Shown here in pieces: positions 12,101-27,100 of a stretch of 64,000 nt of DNA. The notes beneath the pieces are model-generated. The model did no database searches and had not been told where the DNA came from. It saw only the letters and a program-made list of their open reading frames with translations. The DNA is taken from positions 5,272,501 to 5,336,500 of the forward strand of contig CM034135.1 of NCBI GenBank assembly GCA_019914995.1, given 5' to 3'. A program made the position numbers and the translations under genes. Every line of letters begins with the position of its first letter. Position 1 is the first letter of the stretch. The DNA comes from Acanthochlamys bracteata. Lineage: Eukaryota > Streptophyta > Magnoliopsida > Pandanales > Velloziaceae.

Positions 12101-15100
12101 CATTGCTCCCTTAGCATCTGCAACTGCAGTAAGTGAAACATCGCACAGCCTGACTGAAAGGGAGCTCACAGCACGACACAAATTGTTTCCAGAATTCCGT
12201 ACGCTTTCCTTTATGTCGTCCATAGCACGAAAAGCAGTCACCCATATCCTTCTCAAGTGCTTTGATACCTAGATAACAGAGACAGAAACAAAAGGAAATT
12301 TATTGCAGGACTCGGTTGTGAACTATCTAGTTTAATCAAAGGAGACTTAATTCAATAGAAAATCCTCAAGTGAAGAGTCTAATAAAGTCTAAGGAACAGA
12401 TCAGACCAACGATCTGACAACTTCAGGTTAGGTGCTCAAAGTTGTCTGAGCTTGTTTAAGTCCAGATAAAAAATATATATACATAAATTACCTGGCTAAA
12501 TTTGCGGCCATGAATGATGTCTGCAAGCGCAAGACATGAAGCCTCACGTGAACGCCAGAGCCTCGAACCAGACTGATTTAACAAGTCATCAACTATGATA
12601 TCAAAGTATTCATCAATTGTTTTCTTTGGTTCTGCCACAATTGACTTCCAAATATGTCCCATAGCATCCTATAAATGACACTTAGAGTATCTTAATAAGA
12701 GGCGGCAATAATTTCAACAAGGGAAGTTCATGCATACACACATGCATGTTCATCCATGATGACATAATAGTTATTCTAGATAATTATGTAAAATATCACC
12801 CAGCAATTTAACCTTATTAGAAATAAGCAGCTTTCATGCTATTTTCATCCTTCCTAAAACACATGCATGTTCTCTTGCTTGATTCAGAAGGACTACAAAA
12901 ACTATGATCTGCTAAAAAGGCTTCTTAATTCTTATAAAGAACTGAAATCTGGAAACTAGAAGATATATAGTGAGAAAAAAGATAAATTAACTACAAGTAT
13001 CCACTACAACCTGTGAAGTGCTATTTGATTTTAAAATACTAACAACGAACAAGTATTATCCTAGCAAATGGGTTCCGCTTCATGAAACCTTCCAGGTTGC
13101 TGTGCTCTGCGACAAACCATATCATCTCTCCAACTTCTCACATACAAGGGACCAAACAGTGCATTGCATCGCAAAACACCACAGCAATAAGACAATCATG
13201 CAGCATCCATGTTTGTCATGCTTTCACGATATGGCTGACGCATAACAAATTCATGTCAATTATAAATTCCAATTTCTAATTAGCTGTTGATACTTCCATG
13301 AGCACTATAAATGCATATTGGTATATCAAAAATCACATAAAAGGTTCAGCCAGAGAAAATAATTTGCGCGGTGTTAAAATTGTTACTAAAAATATTGCGT
13401 CTAATCTTGCTATTAGAGAGTAAATTTGGGTACCTACAAATTAAGTGCCACTAATCCAAGTTGCACGCAGTTTTTAACTATTGTTATGTCCAATATCTGA
13501 GGCCTCTCAGTTTTTCTATAACATATCCCTGCGCTCTCTAGCAAGCAATGATAGGTGGAGTGGCTAGGGAATATTCCCTCACTCTCATATTATGAATTGA
13601 GAGCGACACAAGGGAAATGAGATAGGATAAGTAAACAAAATGGTTAGATTAATTGTTCCCATATGATCCATGAGAAACTTTGTGAACTAGCTTTGTGTAA
13701 CTACATTCAATACTGTCTCACTCTTCCAGGTAATGCAACTTGATAATCAAGATGAAGTCCTGCAATTATGATTCAAACATCCAATTTGACTGATATAATC
13801 CTACTAAAAGCACCAATTTGAAAGACTGAAAAGTAAACCCCTAAGAAAGCATGCTCTTTTTACCATATATTCACTCACTACAAGCTGGTCTAGTTTGCTA
13901 ATGAACTGAATTAAAAAAGGCTAACAAATTGTTAATATATAAAGAGAAAATGCATATTGTATATGTGGAAAGTTACGTATGGAAGGTGCTGGAACCATGA
14001 TATGAATCATTTCTTGAGATAAGCCAATGCATCTTCCAAGCAATTAATATCAGCATTTCCTTCCAGCAAATTATTACAGACATGCAGTAGTAAATTTTAC
14101 ATGCTACACGTATTTCCTTATTTGCATAACTGATCAATATGCTAATTTTCAATCACTGTCTAGGTTTCAGTAGGTTGATAAGCTTAGTGCTATCCCCTTA
14201 TGTTCAAGATCAAACACAAATCAATACGCTTTTGGACTACGTAATCACCAATGAACAAGACCACACTTCTGCCTCTTCCAAAATCCAAAAGCAAATAACT
14301 GAACTGGGAGCTGAACCCAGCACAATTTACATATTCTCCATAGAGCTCTTGATGACTATAATCACTTACAAAAGTGGACTTGCTAAGATGTTTCCATTAG
14401 GGAAACCGAAAACTGGTGGCGAGCTACCCTGCCAGTTTAAAAGAGCTATATCCACCCAATTCATATAACACTGCATCATATAGAGCAGTTACACAACGAA
14501 ATTACAAAATTTAGTACCATTAGTTTCTAGTTAGCATTTCTAAGGTTGCACATAGTCGATTTTTCGTTTGAATTGAAATTGGAATTTCCTTAACCATGGA
14601 GACAGCCGTAAAGGAGTCCTATTACCAAGCAGCTTTCAACTTTGTACAGCACATAATGCTGCCTAGCACAACCATGTGTTATTCCAAATCTCTTTACATG
14701 CATTCAACAGCAACAGGAAGGACTCATTCCAAGGAAATAAAGCAGTGAAAAACTTCCAAAGGATTTTTCATTAAAGACAGGGACATTGAGAATCCTATGA
14801 TTGTCATTTTCTGATTATCAGGACATATATTGCAGCTCTATACAAGTCAGGATAGCACCATCAAACAACCTTAGCATTTGATTAGTAAACAAGTTGTATA
14901 ACGTGGATGTTTTCGTCATAAAAAATTTCTTAGCCTTTTAGGGTTTGAAAATTGGTAAATTACCAATTCAGGTTACATGTACGACTCAAGTCATCAAAGA
15001 TTGAAAGTCAAAACTAATCAAAATAGAACCATTTTCGAAATTGGCAGGCAAAATACTTTTTAAGTTTGTCAAGACTCAAAAGTGTACTAACTTTAGAAAG

Positions 15101-18100
15101 ACTTATAATTACTAACAGCTTCATAATCATCAAAAGACTGATGATGTTACATAAACCTCAAATTGAAGAGGGTTGCTGGCTAACCATTGCAAGAAATCCA
15201 ATATGAAGAGAATTAAACAGAGGATCAATAAAAAGTCGTTGTCTAATAGCCTTACTTAAGAATAGCTAGTCTTTTACCTGGACATTTTTATCAGGATCAT
15301 ACTGATAACGGACCAGCCTAGGGATTAAGGAGGATAAATGTGGCTGAAGTGCATCTCCAGCTTGCTTTGCTATCTTTGAGAATCCAAAGGCTGCACCCCT
15401 CTTGGAATTTAAAGCAGCCTGATAATTAGCTAGATCCATAAATTTGTAAATCAAGTCAGGTTGCCCCATCTCATTAGCCAGGCTACACAGCTCCTTATAA
15501 GTGCTAAGTTTCCCTCCTGTTGGGCTTTGACCAATGGCACCTTCTTGGAAAACTTCAGAGTCTTCCATTAGCTGCAGATCAAGTATGATACATGAAACTA
15601 CTGTAGCATAAGCTTCTTCAATTTGAATTGAGATTAAAAATTTAAAAAATGAAAATAAAAAATTATTTCTGCACCTTTATAGCTCTTTTCCTCTTTCCCG
15701 AACCAGTTAATGTGCTGACGAGAGCATTTACCAATTCCTCTTTCATGGATGGGTCACCGAGTTCATATACAATGCTCATGCCTTGGGATGCTAAATCTTG
15801 TGTTAGTTCATTTTGATCACCAAGTAGATGAGAGAACACTTCCTGCACGGAAGAAGAAAGCTTATTAGCTTCTCATGGCAGCTGAAATCTAATTATAAAT
15901 GGTTTAGCACCTTCAGGATTAGAAAAAGGATACATGCTAGTTTAAACCAAGGCAATTGCTAAGTAATTATTGTCTATATGGACCTACAGTGGTGAATAGG
16001 TTTTGGACTTTCACAAAGGTAGATTACAGTTTAAACTAAGGCAAATTTCAGGTAATTATTGCCTGTAGCGGACATGTAACTCAAATGACTACAGCCTTCA
16101 TCAAACTCACAAGGTTGTTGAGAAAAAGACTGGCGTAGAAAGCATAAAGAACCAATGTGTAGATGACTGGCATATGAAGGGACAATAATGAAGCAAGGAC
16201 AAAGTCTCCATCAAAACACAACCTCATGTTACCACATAGAGTTAAATATGCATTGTTCACAAGAGATTGATTCATTACAAGTTACATTCATTCTGTGCCA
16301 ATGGTTATAGCCTTGCTGTAATATAAAGTCAACATTTTTATATTTTTGTACCAAATATAATGAGCCAGCATCATTGCAAGCACCTGCACTTAAAAACTAG
16401 ATCTCATGGAGGAACTGTAGCTATTCTATACTAGACTGCTTCTTGCATACTTTAAACATAGGAGTCAGAAAATAGTAGCTTTCAGATATAAATAAATGCA
16501 AACTTTATGGGAATTAAGATCCTTCAGCAAATGCTCAAACAAGTACAGTTAAATCCAACAGGTTACGCAAGCTAATTAATCCAACTAGTTAGTTTTGTAT
16601 GCTAATTAAATGCCAAAAAGAGGTAGAATCATTCATTAATGTTGGTCCTTTACATATATGAGGTATTTCTTATGATTGACATTTCAATAAGCAAAAACCT
16701 TATGGCAGACATATTCAAGAGTTTTAGCACAATTCCACCAGAGTTAGCTAATTCGTTTACGTGCAGCTGTGCAACATGAGCATTATATAACATCCATGCT
16801 AGCTAAGTCCTTGCAGTAGTAAGCTTTCAAAGGTCAAAATGTTACATATCAGTAAAAAAAAAGTAAAGTGAATACCTGAATCTCAGGAAGGATTTGCTGG
16901 ATTTTAGGATGACGACCACAATACATCGTAAGTGATACCAGCCAGATACAACCAGCACAGCGTTCCTCTTTTCTGCTACTGTAGACCAGTTTGTCAAACA
17001 GTTTCCTAACTATATCTTCTCGGACAATAACTTGTGACTCGTCAGTTTCACTCTCTAGCAAGATACAACTTGAGCTAGTCGAAGGGATTTCACCACTAAG
17101 GTAATTATAACTTTGGGCAAGAGAATGAAAGTTGGATTTGAGTATGACATCTGCTGTTACAGGCACTCCACCCCAAATAAAAGATAGAGCCTCTCCAGCT
17201 GCAAAAAGTACTTCTTCTACCTGAAAATTTTGAGACAATCTGAATTCAAGAGGACAATATGGCACTATTGAAATTATTCACATTAGTGTTTCACATAAAA
17301 GAAGATCATTGACATTTTAATGAATAGATATATAACCTTTGATCTGCACAAGCTAAAAATTAAATCAAGAGCTCTATTCAGGTCTTCAATTGAGGATTCC
17401 TTCATAGAAATGTGACCCAAGGAGAGAAGTATCTTCTGTATTGCTTTTATATCATCTCCCATTAGTAACTTGGACAACCTATCCTGCAGGATTGCTAAAA
17501 TGCTGACTGTAGAAAAAACAAAATTAAATCAATAGACAGTCCATGCTTCTTTCTAAGATGTACCAGTTTGACATAAGAGAGATATGTATCATACTAAAAC
17601 AAGGAAAAAACGCCAATGAAAATACAGAAAAATATAACAAGAGAGACCAACCCTACCCGACAATCGTTAAAATGAAATGCACTCAAAGTACCTGAACAAG
17701 AATTGCGACAGAGTTTAGGCAGTGAACAACGAAGACCAATATGACCAAGTGCTTCCATTGCAACAGAAGCTAATATAGCGCTTTCTGATTCAACCACATC
17801 TACAAGATAGTCAACACAGCTCACAAGCAATGATTCTGAATTCTGAACCAAGAAATAAAATAAAGTCATAAATAAAAATCAAGTATATGAAAAAGAATAG
17901 CAAAATTAATATACTGGTGGTAAACGTGTGGAGCCCTGTAACTGGCGCAGGTCAACCAAGGACTCGGTACTTTTTGCAGAAGTAATTTAAAGATAAATGT
18001 TAGGACCTCAAAGGTGGCGCTTCTTGAATAGATTAAGGAATGGAACTGAAGAAATACACTACATTTAATTTGAACATGTGAATAGTTGAGACAGTAGCTA

Positions 18101-21100
18101 CTGGAGTTGCCAACAAAAACACGGTTACTTGGATTTTCCTTTACAAGTGACATATGAGTGATCTAAGATGCTGGGATTGCAGGGTAATGGAATGTCTCTT
18201 CTTTCAGGCTCCAAAGGGCTTTATATGGGGATATTGTTTCAAGAATCTTGGAGTTGCAAGGAGGCTCTTCGAAAAATAAGAATGTTCCACCCAGAATTAA
18301 AATGGCATTGATGAATCAGTAGCAAGATGACTTCCTTGCAAAATCGAGTTAAAATGGCATTGATGAATCAGTAGCAGGATGACTTCCTTGCAAAATCAAA
18401 ATTATCTTCAATTCCAAAGTTCCTCCTAAAATGCAAGTTCTATTGCATTTTTTGTAATAATTGGAAAGAAGATAACGGTTTTATTCAGAGAAACTCCTCT
18501 CTCCAACAGGAACTTTGTCTCAGTAATTAGTCAGCAGATATTAGAGTTTGCAAAATTAAGTTATCCTACAAATTTCCTCCACCTATGCAAGTGTTATTGC
18601 ATGTCTTGAGCTGATTGGACAAGAAGAAACTCTATAGAAACTTTATCTCAATAATTTGGTCAACATGAAGAAGTAGACCATAGCTTTCCTGGAAAATCAT
18701 AGGCCAGCGATTAAACATCAAAATTATATGTTCAAGACATAAGAACTATAAGACAAAATAATGAGGTGACCTTCGCAGTCAATGAAAATATCTGATCGAC
18801 CAAAACATCTGATCACCATTTTAAGGACAGCAAGCAAATGAAGCAACAAAGAAAAAAGACAACTTCCAGGTAAGAAGATAAAACAGATAAGATAATCTAT
18901 GTTTCACATCTAGGACTAAAGAGGAATGGAAGAGCTTGGTTATACCACAGAGTGCATCAGGGCGCATATCAACAGAAAGGAGAATATAATCAAGAAAAAG
19001 ACACAAAAAAGTTGCAAAAGGCAACACTGGCAGTGCAAAAACATGTCAAATATTCTCAAAACCTAGAATTGAATGAAATATTCTCAAAGCAATTCTAGGT
19101 TAACATGTATCTATAACAAAAGAATTCAAGTTACTGATTTCCCCCAGAAATTCACATAAAATTGCCCTAGAACTGAAACCAAAAGTAGAAATTGTCATTC
19201 ACAAATTAAAGGTAGGACTTACGGGTTGAGGATCCTTCATATGCTCTGCAATGATGTATCCTATGGCACAATAAACTCCATACTGGTATTCAAATCTGCC
19301 CCATATCATAGAAAGGCTCAAGGATTTAAAGCAGAAGTACTGAAAAAATATATGACAAGCATCCACAAATGAGCAATAAAATGTACCATTTAACTAACGC
19401 ACCTTGGAACCTGGGCTGCAGACAAAGAAATTTTGAAATCTGATATGAGATCAGAAACAGTTCTGCTAGAAATCGCAGAAGATGCAAATCCTAGCAAGCG
19501 TGCTGTAGATTCACGTGTATCCAGGTCAATATGACCTAGAAATTGCTTTAACCAAGTGATGCACTTAGAATAGCGTGAAGCTACCAGCTGAAAACATGAA
19601 AGTTAAACATTAGACGTGAAGGGATACCATATAATCATATACCATATTATACTGTCAAGAACTGCTGGAATGTTGTGATATGCGAGCAAATTACGAAATG
19701 CACCTCAGGAAAATGTGAACCAATCTCAACTAAAGATGAGATTGCTGTTGCATGCAGCTCTACGGATCCTTCAAATGCCAAAGCATGCTCCAATAAAGGG
19801 AACATCATCGCAATGGAAGAATGAAATTCATCCCATGCAGCTGCTCGATCAACCATCTTATAGTCTGCTTCAAAGCACCTCATAAGAAACTTCACAATGG
19901 CAACATATGTTTTCGATGAAAAGAGAAGCTTCCCTTCCCTAGGCTCTCCACATTCAGACAGTCTTGGCTGCTTCTCAAAGATATAGTCCAGCATTTTCTT
20001 GAGATGAGGATAGTTATGAGCACCACTGGTGTCAAAAGTCTGTTCTTGACCTTTCATAAGACCAAGGCCGGCTAGAGCCATTTCCCTAGGTACAAAAGCT
20101 AGGTTTAATTAACAATCCATTTAGAAGACTAAAAATTAAATACAAGACCATAATTAAGTAAGATTTTTAAATGGAAAAGATACCATCATAGTGTGCCAGA
20201 AAAGGTCAAGGTCCTAAAAATTCAGAAATGTAGATTTGATATAAAGTCCATCACATCTGTACAGAGAATTAGTTCCCGAAAACCTGGATATCCTCTAATC
20301 AAATTCTTAGTAGTGAAGTACTGGATCCGTCAGACCTGTTTATGTGGCACATCAGTACATTTTGCTGCACGCTCTAGTGAACCACTGAACCAATACCCCA
20401 TAACTAAAAAAGATAACTCCAAATACTCCTCATAACCTATATTATATATGTAGTTTTGCAGTATTCTTAAATTCCTATCAGTTCTGTTTCCATTTTCATA
20501 GCTCCTAATACTCAGTTTTCCATAAGGTATATAAGGTTACTTTGGGGATTTAGGTCCCATAAACTAATTAACAAGGTTGTTAAAACCGGAATTTGAAGTA
20601 TGATTCCGGGGTCCTTAAAAGCGGATCGTAAAATCGTAATATTTTGCATACCAGTGAATTTTTCAATAAAAGTGTTTTTTATGCCTTTAAAAATTTTACA
20701 GAAAACGCCTCAAATTTTTCCTAAGCAAAGTAACAAAGATAAACCAAACCAAATTATATATATAATATAGCTACAGAATGCATAGTCTACAATTAGCAAC
20801 TTTAAATTTTGTTACGCAGCTCTGCTATCAGAGCTAATGTTCTAGTATGTGCATTGTGGTTCAAGGCTTCCCTATGTTATGTTTATGCAATGTACCAATA
20901 ACTGAAACTGACGCTTGTCAATTCCAAGCTGAAAATATCTTCATATTTCTTAATTATAGAAGATGGCTGCAGTAAAGTTGCAACTACTAATTAAGTCTGC
21001 CTACAAGTAATGCCCAAACAAAACCCTAACACAAATAGACCTAATTCAAGCAAGATTATTCAATTTAATGTTTAAATAAATTTACTTCAAGAAACTAGTA

Positions 21101-24100
21101 AACTCGAAATAAACCAGCTAACAACAAACACTTCAGGCAAGAAACAATAACCAAACTCAAGTATTGTCGCATTCGGTATCTAAATGTCCAGACAAAGATT
21201 GAAGCATATTTACAGATACAGAAAGAATACGAAGAACAGGACCTACACCTTCAGATGAAGACAACCTCTTGTTACAACATCACAATAACAGAACAGAAAA
21301 AGTCTTGAAGTACTCTTAAAGGACTTCTACTCATGTGTTAGCAACCCATACTTATGTTGATCAAGATAGTCTGCCTTACGATTAAATATTTTGACCATAA
21401 AGTAGGAATGCCTTTTCAGGTTGGACTCCATCAAAGAAGTCAACAAAACTTTATAGCTTAACCTTAGCATCTCTCAAGTCACCAAGAAATGGTTAAGAAA
21501 GATACAATTTGCAGCAGTGAGAAATGTCAAACAATTTTAAGTATGGTTCTACTTTTAAGTAATGTGAGGAAAAATTACGTCAGGATGAACAAATAAAAGC
21601 CCAAGATGCATATAAATTTCCAGGAACACGGAAAACACTTGAGAAAAAGTAGCAGCAGTGATTTACGAGCTGATGCAACTCAACTGCCATGGAATAGAAA
21701 TATGAAGAACAACCTGAAAGTTCAGATGACTCCTAACTGGTTAAACTAAAAGTAAGAAGTTATTGTGGAAATTTATGTATCCAATACTAAGCAGCTAGAT
21801 ATTTGACCAAATTATGAGAAAATAGCACAGGCAAACTTTAATAAGTAACAAAGATCTGCCAGTTTCAAGGAGAGATAACCCAAACTGTAATGACCCTAAG
21901 CACATTTCCAATTTCCATAACCTTTACAGTATGAAATTAAGAAACTGTTAAGTCTCATGCTGATGTAAGAAGAACACCTTCCAGATAAGATTTTCAGAAA
22001 TTATAAAAGGAGAATCACTGTATAACAAGAGGTAACATCAAGAAGACATCAATGTAACTATTGTTACCTTATGTCCATCTTAGAATCTGCAGCTCCGAGC
22101 ATGCAAATGTACCGACTGGGACAGTGATCCATGTCAAACAAAGATGCTGCCCATCTCACAGCACAAAATCGGACCTCGCTTTGATCCTTCAGAATTAAAA
22201 TGTTTATCATAGAAAATAAAATAGGCAGAAGGAAATCAACCATGACAATTCATCGAACAGTATACAACCTAACTAGATTTTATGATCAGCTTATCTCAAA
22301 TCAGGACAAGTTGACAACAATGCGAAAGAACATTATAGCACTACATATGATTAGGACAAACCTACAATCAAAAAAAAGCTGCTTGTCAGAGACTCTGAGA
22401 TATTCTTACCACTTGAGAATTTTCAAGCAATAGCGCTTCAATATCCTTCAAGACACCAACCAGAGCGCCCTGAAGTTGGTTTAATAGAAGTGAAAAACAA
22501 GAAAAAGATGAATACGATAAGAAAGCCATTCATAAGTAAATAAATTTGCTTAAATTTGCAGGAAATAAGCTATTCATCACAAGTTCCATTTGCAGCCAAA
22601 CATTTAAACAACAGTAGTCGCAACAGGATGCACATATGAGAGAGAGCTAGAGAGATAAAGAGAGAGAAGAGAGAGAGACAAGGCATATAGGTTTTACAAC
22701 AAATAGTAATCAGTAGGTTGATACATCAGGGGAATTCAAATTTATTTACTCGAATGTACTGCTTTACAGACAGTTTAGCACTCATCCATATAGATTAACA
22801 AAATGTCACTTGCCCAAGGTTGTCAAATTCAGGATCTTAGGTAAAATCGTTTCGTTTGAGTATGATCATAAAATCGGGATCTTAAAGTAAGATCGTAAGA
22901 TTTTACATACCGATAAATATTATGAAATTTTTTTTCAATACCATTAAAAATCTTTTATAAAGTTTTTCTAATATTTTTTCTAAAACAAATTTAGTACATT
23001 TAAAAAATTTTTAAATTCTTTTAAATTTTATAAAAAATTACTCTATATTTTATAAAAATTTCTCAAAATTATAATTTTTCAGAAAACCTTCAAAAGTTTA
23101 TAGAAAACTCTCTAAAGTTTTATAAAAAAACTCTTTCAAATATAATTAATTACAAAAAATTCTTCAAAAGTAAAATCGTATAAGATCGTAAAAAGATCGG
23201 GATCTTACCGATTTTAAGATTTAAATCGGAATTTATGTGGGATTTTACTCAAAAGGATTTTACTTGAGATCCGATCGTTTAGGTAAAGTAAAATCGTAAG
23301 ATTTTAAAATTTAAATCGGAATTTTGATAACCTTGCACTTACCTTCCTTGAAAGAACATGAATAACTCAATACAAGAAAAGATGGTCATAAACATGGTTA
23401 TTTTCTATTTGACTCAATACAAGAAAAGATGGCCATATGTGGATATTCTACATTTCTTTCATTAGAAAGGATTCCTAAAATAAATTCCGAATTTAAAATA
23501 AACTGAAAACTACAATCAAAAAGAATTTTGCTTAGAACCAAAAAATAGCAATTTTATTAATATTTTATCTGAAATAGGTAGATAGAAAACGACACCATCA
23601 AAATTATTGCTTCCCGAGCTTAATGTGGCAATGGCTAAAAGGGCTAGGAGATGGATTAATCGATAATGTGATTTGAATCCAGGACAGAGTTGGATTTGAA
23701 TTTAGGAAAAAATATGTGGATCAATATGTTGCTTTTTAATTTGACATGTTTCATCAAAGGTGGGCATGGAAAAGATATAGGAACTTGATAAAAAGTCCAC
23801 TTTTGGAAACTATCAGATTATAATAGTTTCAATGCTCCACCTTAATCCTATAGTTGTGAAGCATCTTAATTAGCATTATAGCAATCACTAAAAAGCTCTA
23901 CATTTATAGTAACCCATGACGGTTTACAGAGAGTAATGCCATATCTTGGAACTGAAGAAGTTCTGAGAGGTGATATTTGTGACAAAATAAGACTAAGCAT
24001 GGAGAGTACCTTATAAGCAACTGCTAATGAAGTTACGGTTTCCTGAATAGTAAGACGAAGAAATTGACCCTCCTGTTTCAAGGCAGTGAAAAGTCTAATA

Positions 24101-27100
24101 GCCATATCAATTTTGTCTCTGGTAGAAAAGAAAATAGAAGTTAGCATAAAAGCACAATATTTGTCAACAGATTCGACACTCAAAAGGAGCGGGACCATAA
24201 TAAAGTAAATGAAAGAAAAGCATGCCTGAAAAGGTTAGGCATGCGTGAGGCAAGCAACCCAATTGATTGGTAGGCAAAAGCTTTCGTCTCTCTAGCACCA
24301 GACTCTGAAAGAAAGAAATAAATACTATAGTAGTAAATGAAGGACATGCTTTCATAATAATTCAAAAAAAGCTATTACCCTATCCAACCAAATATAGGTG
24401 AAAACACAAAAACACTGACTGCAATAAACACGTGAAAATAACTACATGCATGGTCTCATCAGATACTTCTATGTGCATAAGCCATGAATGTGCATACATA
24501 TATGTGTACATGCACATAGTACACAATTGAGTTGGAGCACAAATATCTCAATAGATCCTTTACAAATATTTTACAGCTCTGGCCACAAATTGTGACTCGA
24601 GAATCAACTTTGTATACTTTCTCTACAGTAAACAAAATGTGCATACGTAAGCGTGTACCTATAGATAGTATTTGTAAGTAATTTGGGAAGCAAATATCTC
24701 ATTGTAATATTTAGCATATCTACGGCCAGAAATTGTGATATGAGAATCAACTTTTTAGAGCTTAGCCAATAGTAAATAACAAAATTCAACTCTGGTAAAG
24801 ACCATTCACATGATTTATGCCTTTGTAATCAGAAACGACTTTAGTTTCTGCTTTACAGTTTAACAAAGTTAGCACAAGTTCTGTATATTCAAAGCCTACA
24901 AAGACAAAATTGGCTATAAAGACCACCAACTACATAGGAATTCACAGCTTCTAGTTCATGTCAAATGTTAAAATACAGTAAATTTTGTTGTATTAGCCCT
25001 TAGATATGTAGTAAGACTAGTGTAGCTAGAGGTAAGGACAGGTGACATGTACAATTTATAAAGAAAAAACATAAGTGAAAAAGAGTAAGGTTTACATATC
25101 CATGCCTCAGCATGAATTATATACCCACGCCAAGTACAAGAAATGCACAGATAATACGGGTATAAGGAAAGCATAAAACTTGTTGATAATAAGGATATAA
25201 GGAAAGCATAAGACCTGTTCCTGGTGTAGATGAATCAAGAAACTTTACTATTCCATTTAAAATAACAGGCCCCATAAGCTTCAACTGATCATTTGTCGCC
25301 TGATCAAAGAATAACAATTAACATGAAACATTGTGCTTTATTTTAATTATCCCAAAGGTAGAAAGGGAATAGAAATAGTGCTAGATTAGTCTCAGAAGTA
25401 TGAGGCAAACATAAATCTATAGCAACATCCCTCAAATGTTGGCAGGCAAAATTAAACATAATACTACGGCTACCTACAGACCTCTCTAGTGTTCCACCAA
25501 CTTTGGAGTATGGTAGGGATAGAGTGACATACACCTCCTTGGAATGGGTGTGAAGATGGACAGGAATAAAAAGTTTGACAATAGGAGGGACTCTAGAAAG
25601 TCAAAGTTTCTATCCATGGATATATCCTTGAACATGCTCAAATGGTCAAACAACTGTAATCTTGCATGAAAACTATAGTGAACATCATGATTCTGAAGAC
25701 ATGCGCAAAAAGAAGCATAGATGAAAGTTCAGCTACATAGAAGATGTATATAAGAAGTAGGTGTACTTAAGCTCTATGCTCTGTAAGTCTGCTTTTGCAT
25801 TTGGCAAAGCAACCACATTTTAGACCAAAGCAATAACCATAACCAGTTTCTAGCGCAAACGATATGCACCAAAGCTCTCCTAAGCTCAAATCATTTTGCA
25901 ATAATGAAGGATGCATTTCTAGGTCCCTGCACAGGGTCGATAACAGCAAAAGGGACTGAGAAATGACTCACCAGCATATCCATAATCATAAGCTACTGAT
26001 TTTCAATTGAACCAATCCAACAACAAAAGAGCCCTAATATAGAATTCTGTGATGAAGCTAATGTCCTAATATTTGGCTAAAAAGAGAAGTCCCTTGCTAG
26101 CAAGAACTGCATGTGCAGCTATTCCAGAAATTCTAGGACTATCATGCAAAATCTCATTGACGACTTATTTACTGAGCTAGTCTGCTTGAAAAGAAGGGAG
26201 CCTAACCTTGAGTATAATCAGCAAATATTTAGTGGTTACAACTTCTAGGTTAGGATACATACAACATCATTAAAAGTAAATGATGCTGCTTACTAACACA
26301 GTTCTCAAAATCAAATGGAGTACAAGACGAGAGACTTACATGTCTGAAAATCCAAACAGTGAACTCCATTCCCAGCTGCTTTAACCTTAGAGTTGATCCA
26401 TTTCCTGCCAGTGTTCTATGTTTTTTCAGAAAGCGCATAAAATAATGTATCTCTAATAGAAAAGATCTGCCTTAAAAAACTATTACAGAAAGCCAACAAA
26501 ACAATACCATTGTAACAGAGAAGAAAGGTAGCAGCATTTCTAATTTTTGAAGAGACAGTTAAGTAGAAACAACCTAAAGTTAACCACGACATACATACGA
26601 ATGCTCACACTGATGTCACATCAATGAAAGATCAATACTACTGGAGTCGACGTCCTCAGAGAGAAGAACTTCTGCGCAATATGATTCTCAGCATCTCTGA
26701 GCAAACATCCCTAATACCAAAAGTAGAAACAAGTCCCACTATATTCCCACTAATCAGTTGAGCCTCCCAAAGTTTTTTTTATCATCATTCCTTTTCATAG
26801 CCAACCCCACCAAGTGGGATAAGACTTCCTTGTTGTTCTATTGATTGTCCTTTTCCAGTAAAAATCAACTTTCAGTTCTTTCTAGCCATGGTAACCTGAA
26901 TTTCAGTATAATCTAAGTCAAAAACTTGGGTGGTTTTGAATTCTCCTATTTTCTGCTGGTACATGCGCTAGAATATAAAGATATTTCATCCAATTTTCCT
27001 CCTTCCTTTAACAATCCTTGCTCCCTTCACTTTATTTCCCATTTGTTTTATTTTGTTTACAACCACATTAATTCCGGTACCAGTTGAAGTGGCAGATCTT

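Larger units (their letters stand above)
12005..22469 (-). other. ECM29: ECM29 coding exons 13-24 (middle)
   Basis: Exons: 22410-22469, 22068-22186, 19704-20085, 19403-19587, 19223-19295, 17692-17842, 17337-17506, 16876-17220, 15675-15842, 15278-15571, 12492-12668 and 12005-12268. Good family matches are RFCAVRWAASLFDMDHCPS (exon 14), RESTARLLGFASSAIS (exon 16), EALSFIWGGVPVTADVILK (exon 20), LASQGMSIVYELGDPSMK (exon 21), RGAAFGFSKIAKQAGDALQP (exon 22) and AFRAMDDIKESVRNSG (exon 24). Exon 13 is only 60 nt (GALVGVLKDIEALLLENSQV) and is too short to be seen without the homologue. Intron 14 (20086-22067) carries a truncated MITE relative near 20572. Intron 22 (12669-15277) is 2.6 kb with nothing I can name. 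Confidence 0.88.

Noticed and set aside
22630-22680. GA-rich run in ECM29 intron 12
   Set aside because: Simple-sequence noise with no regular unit.
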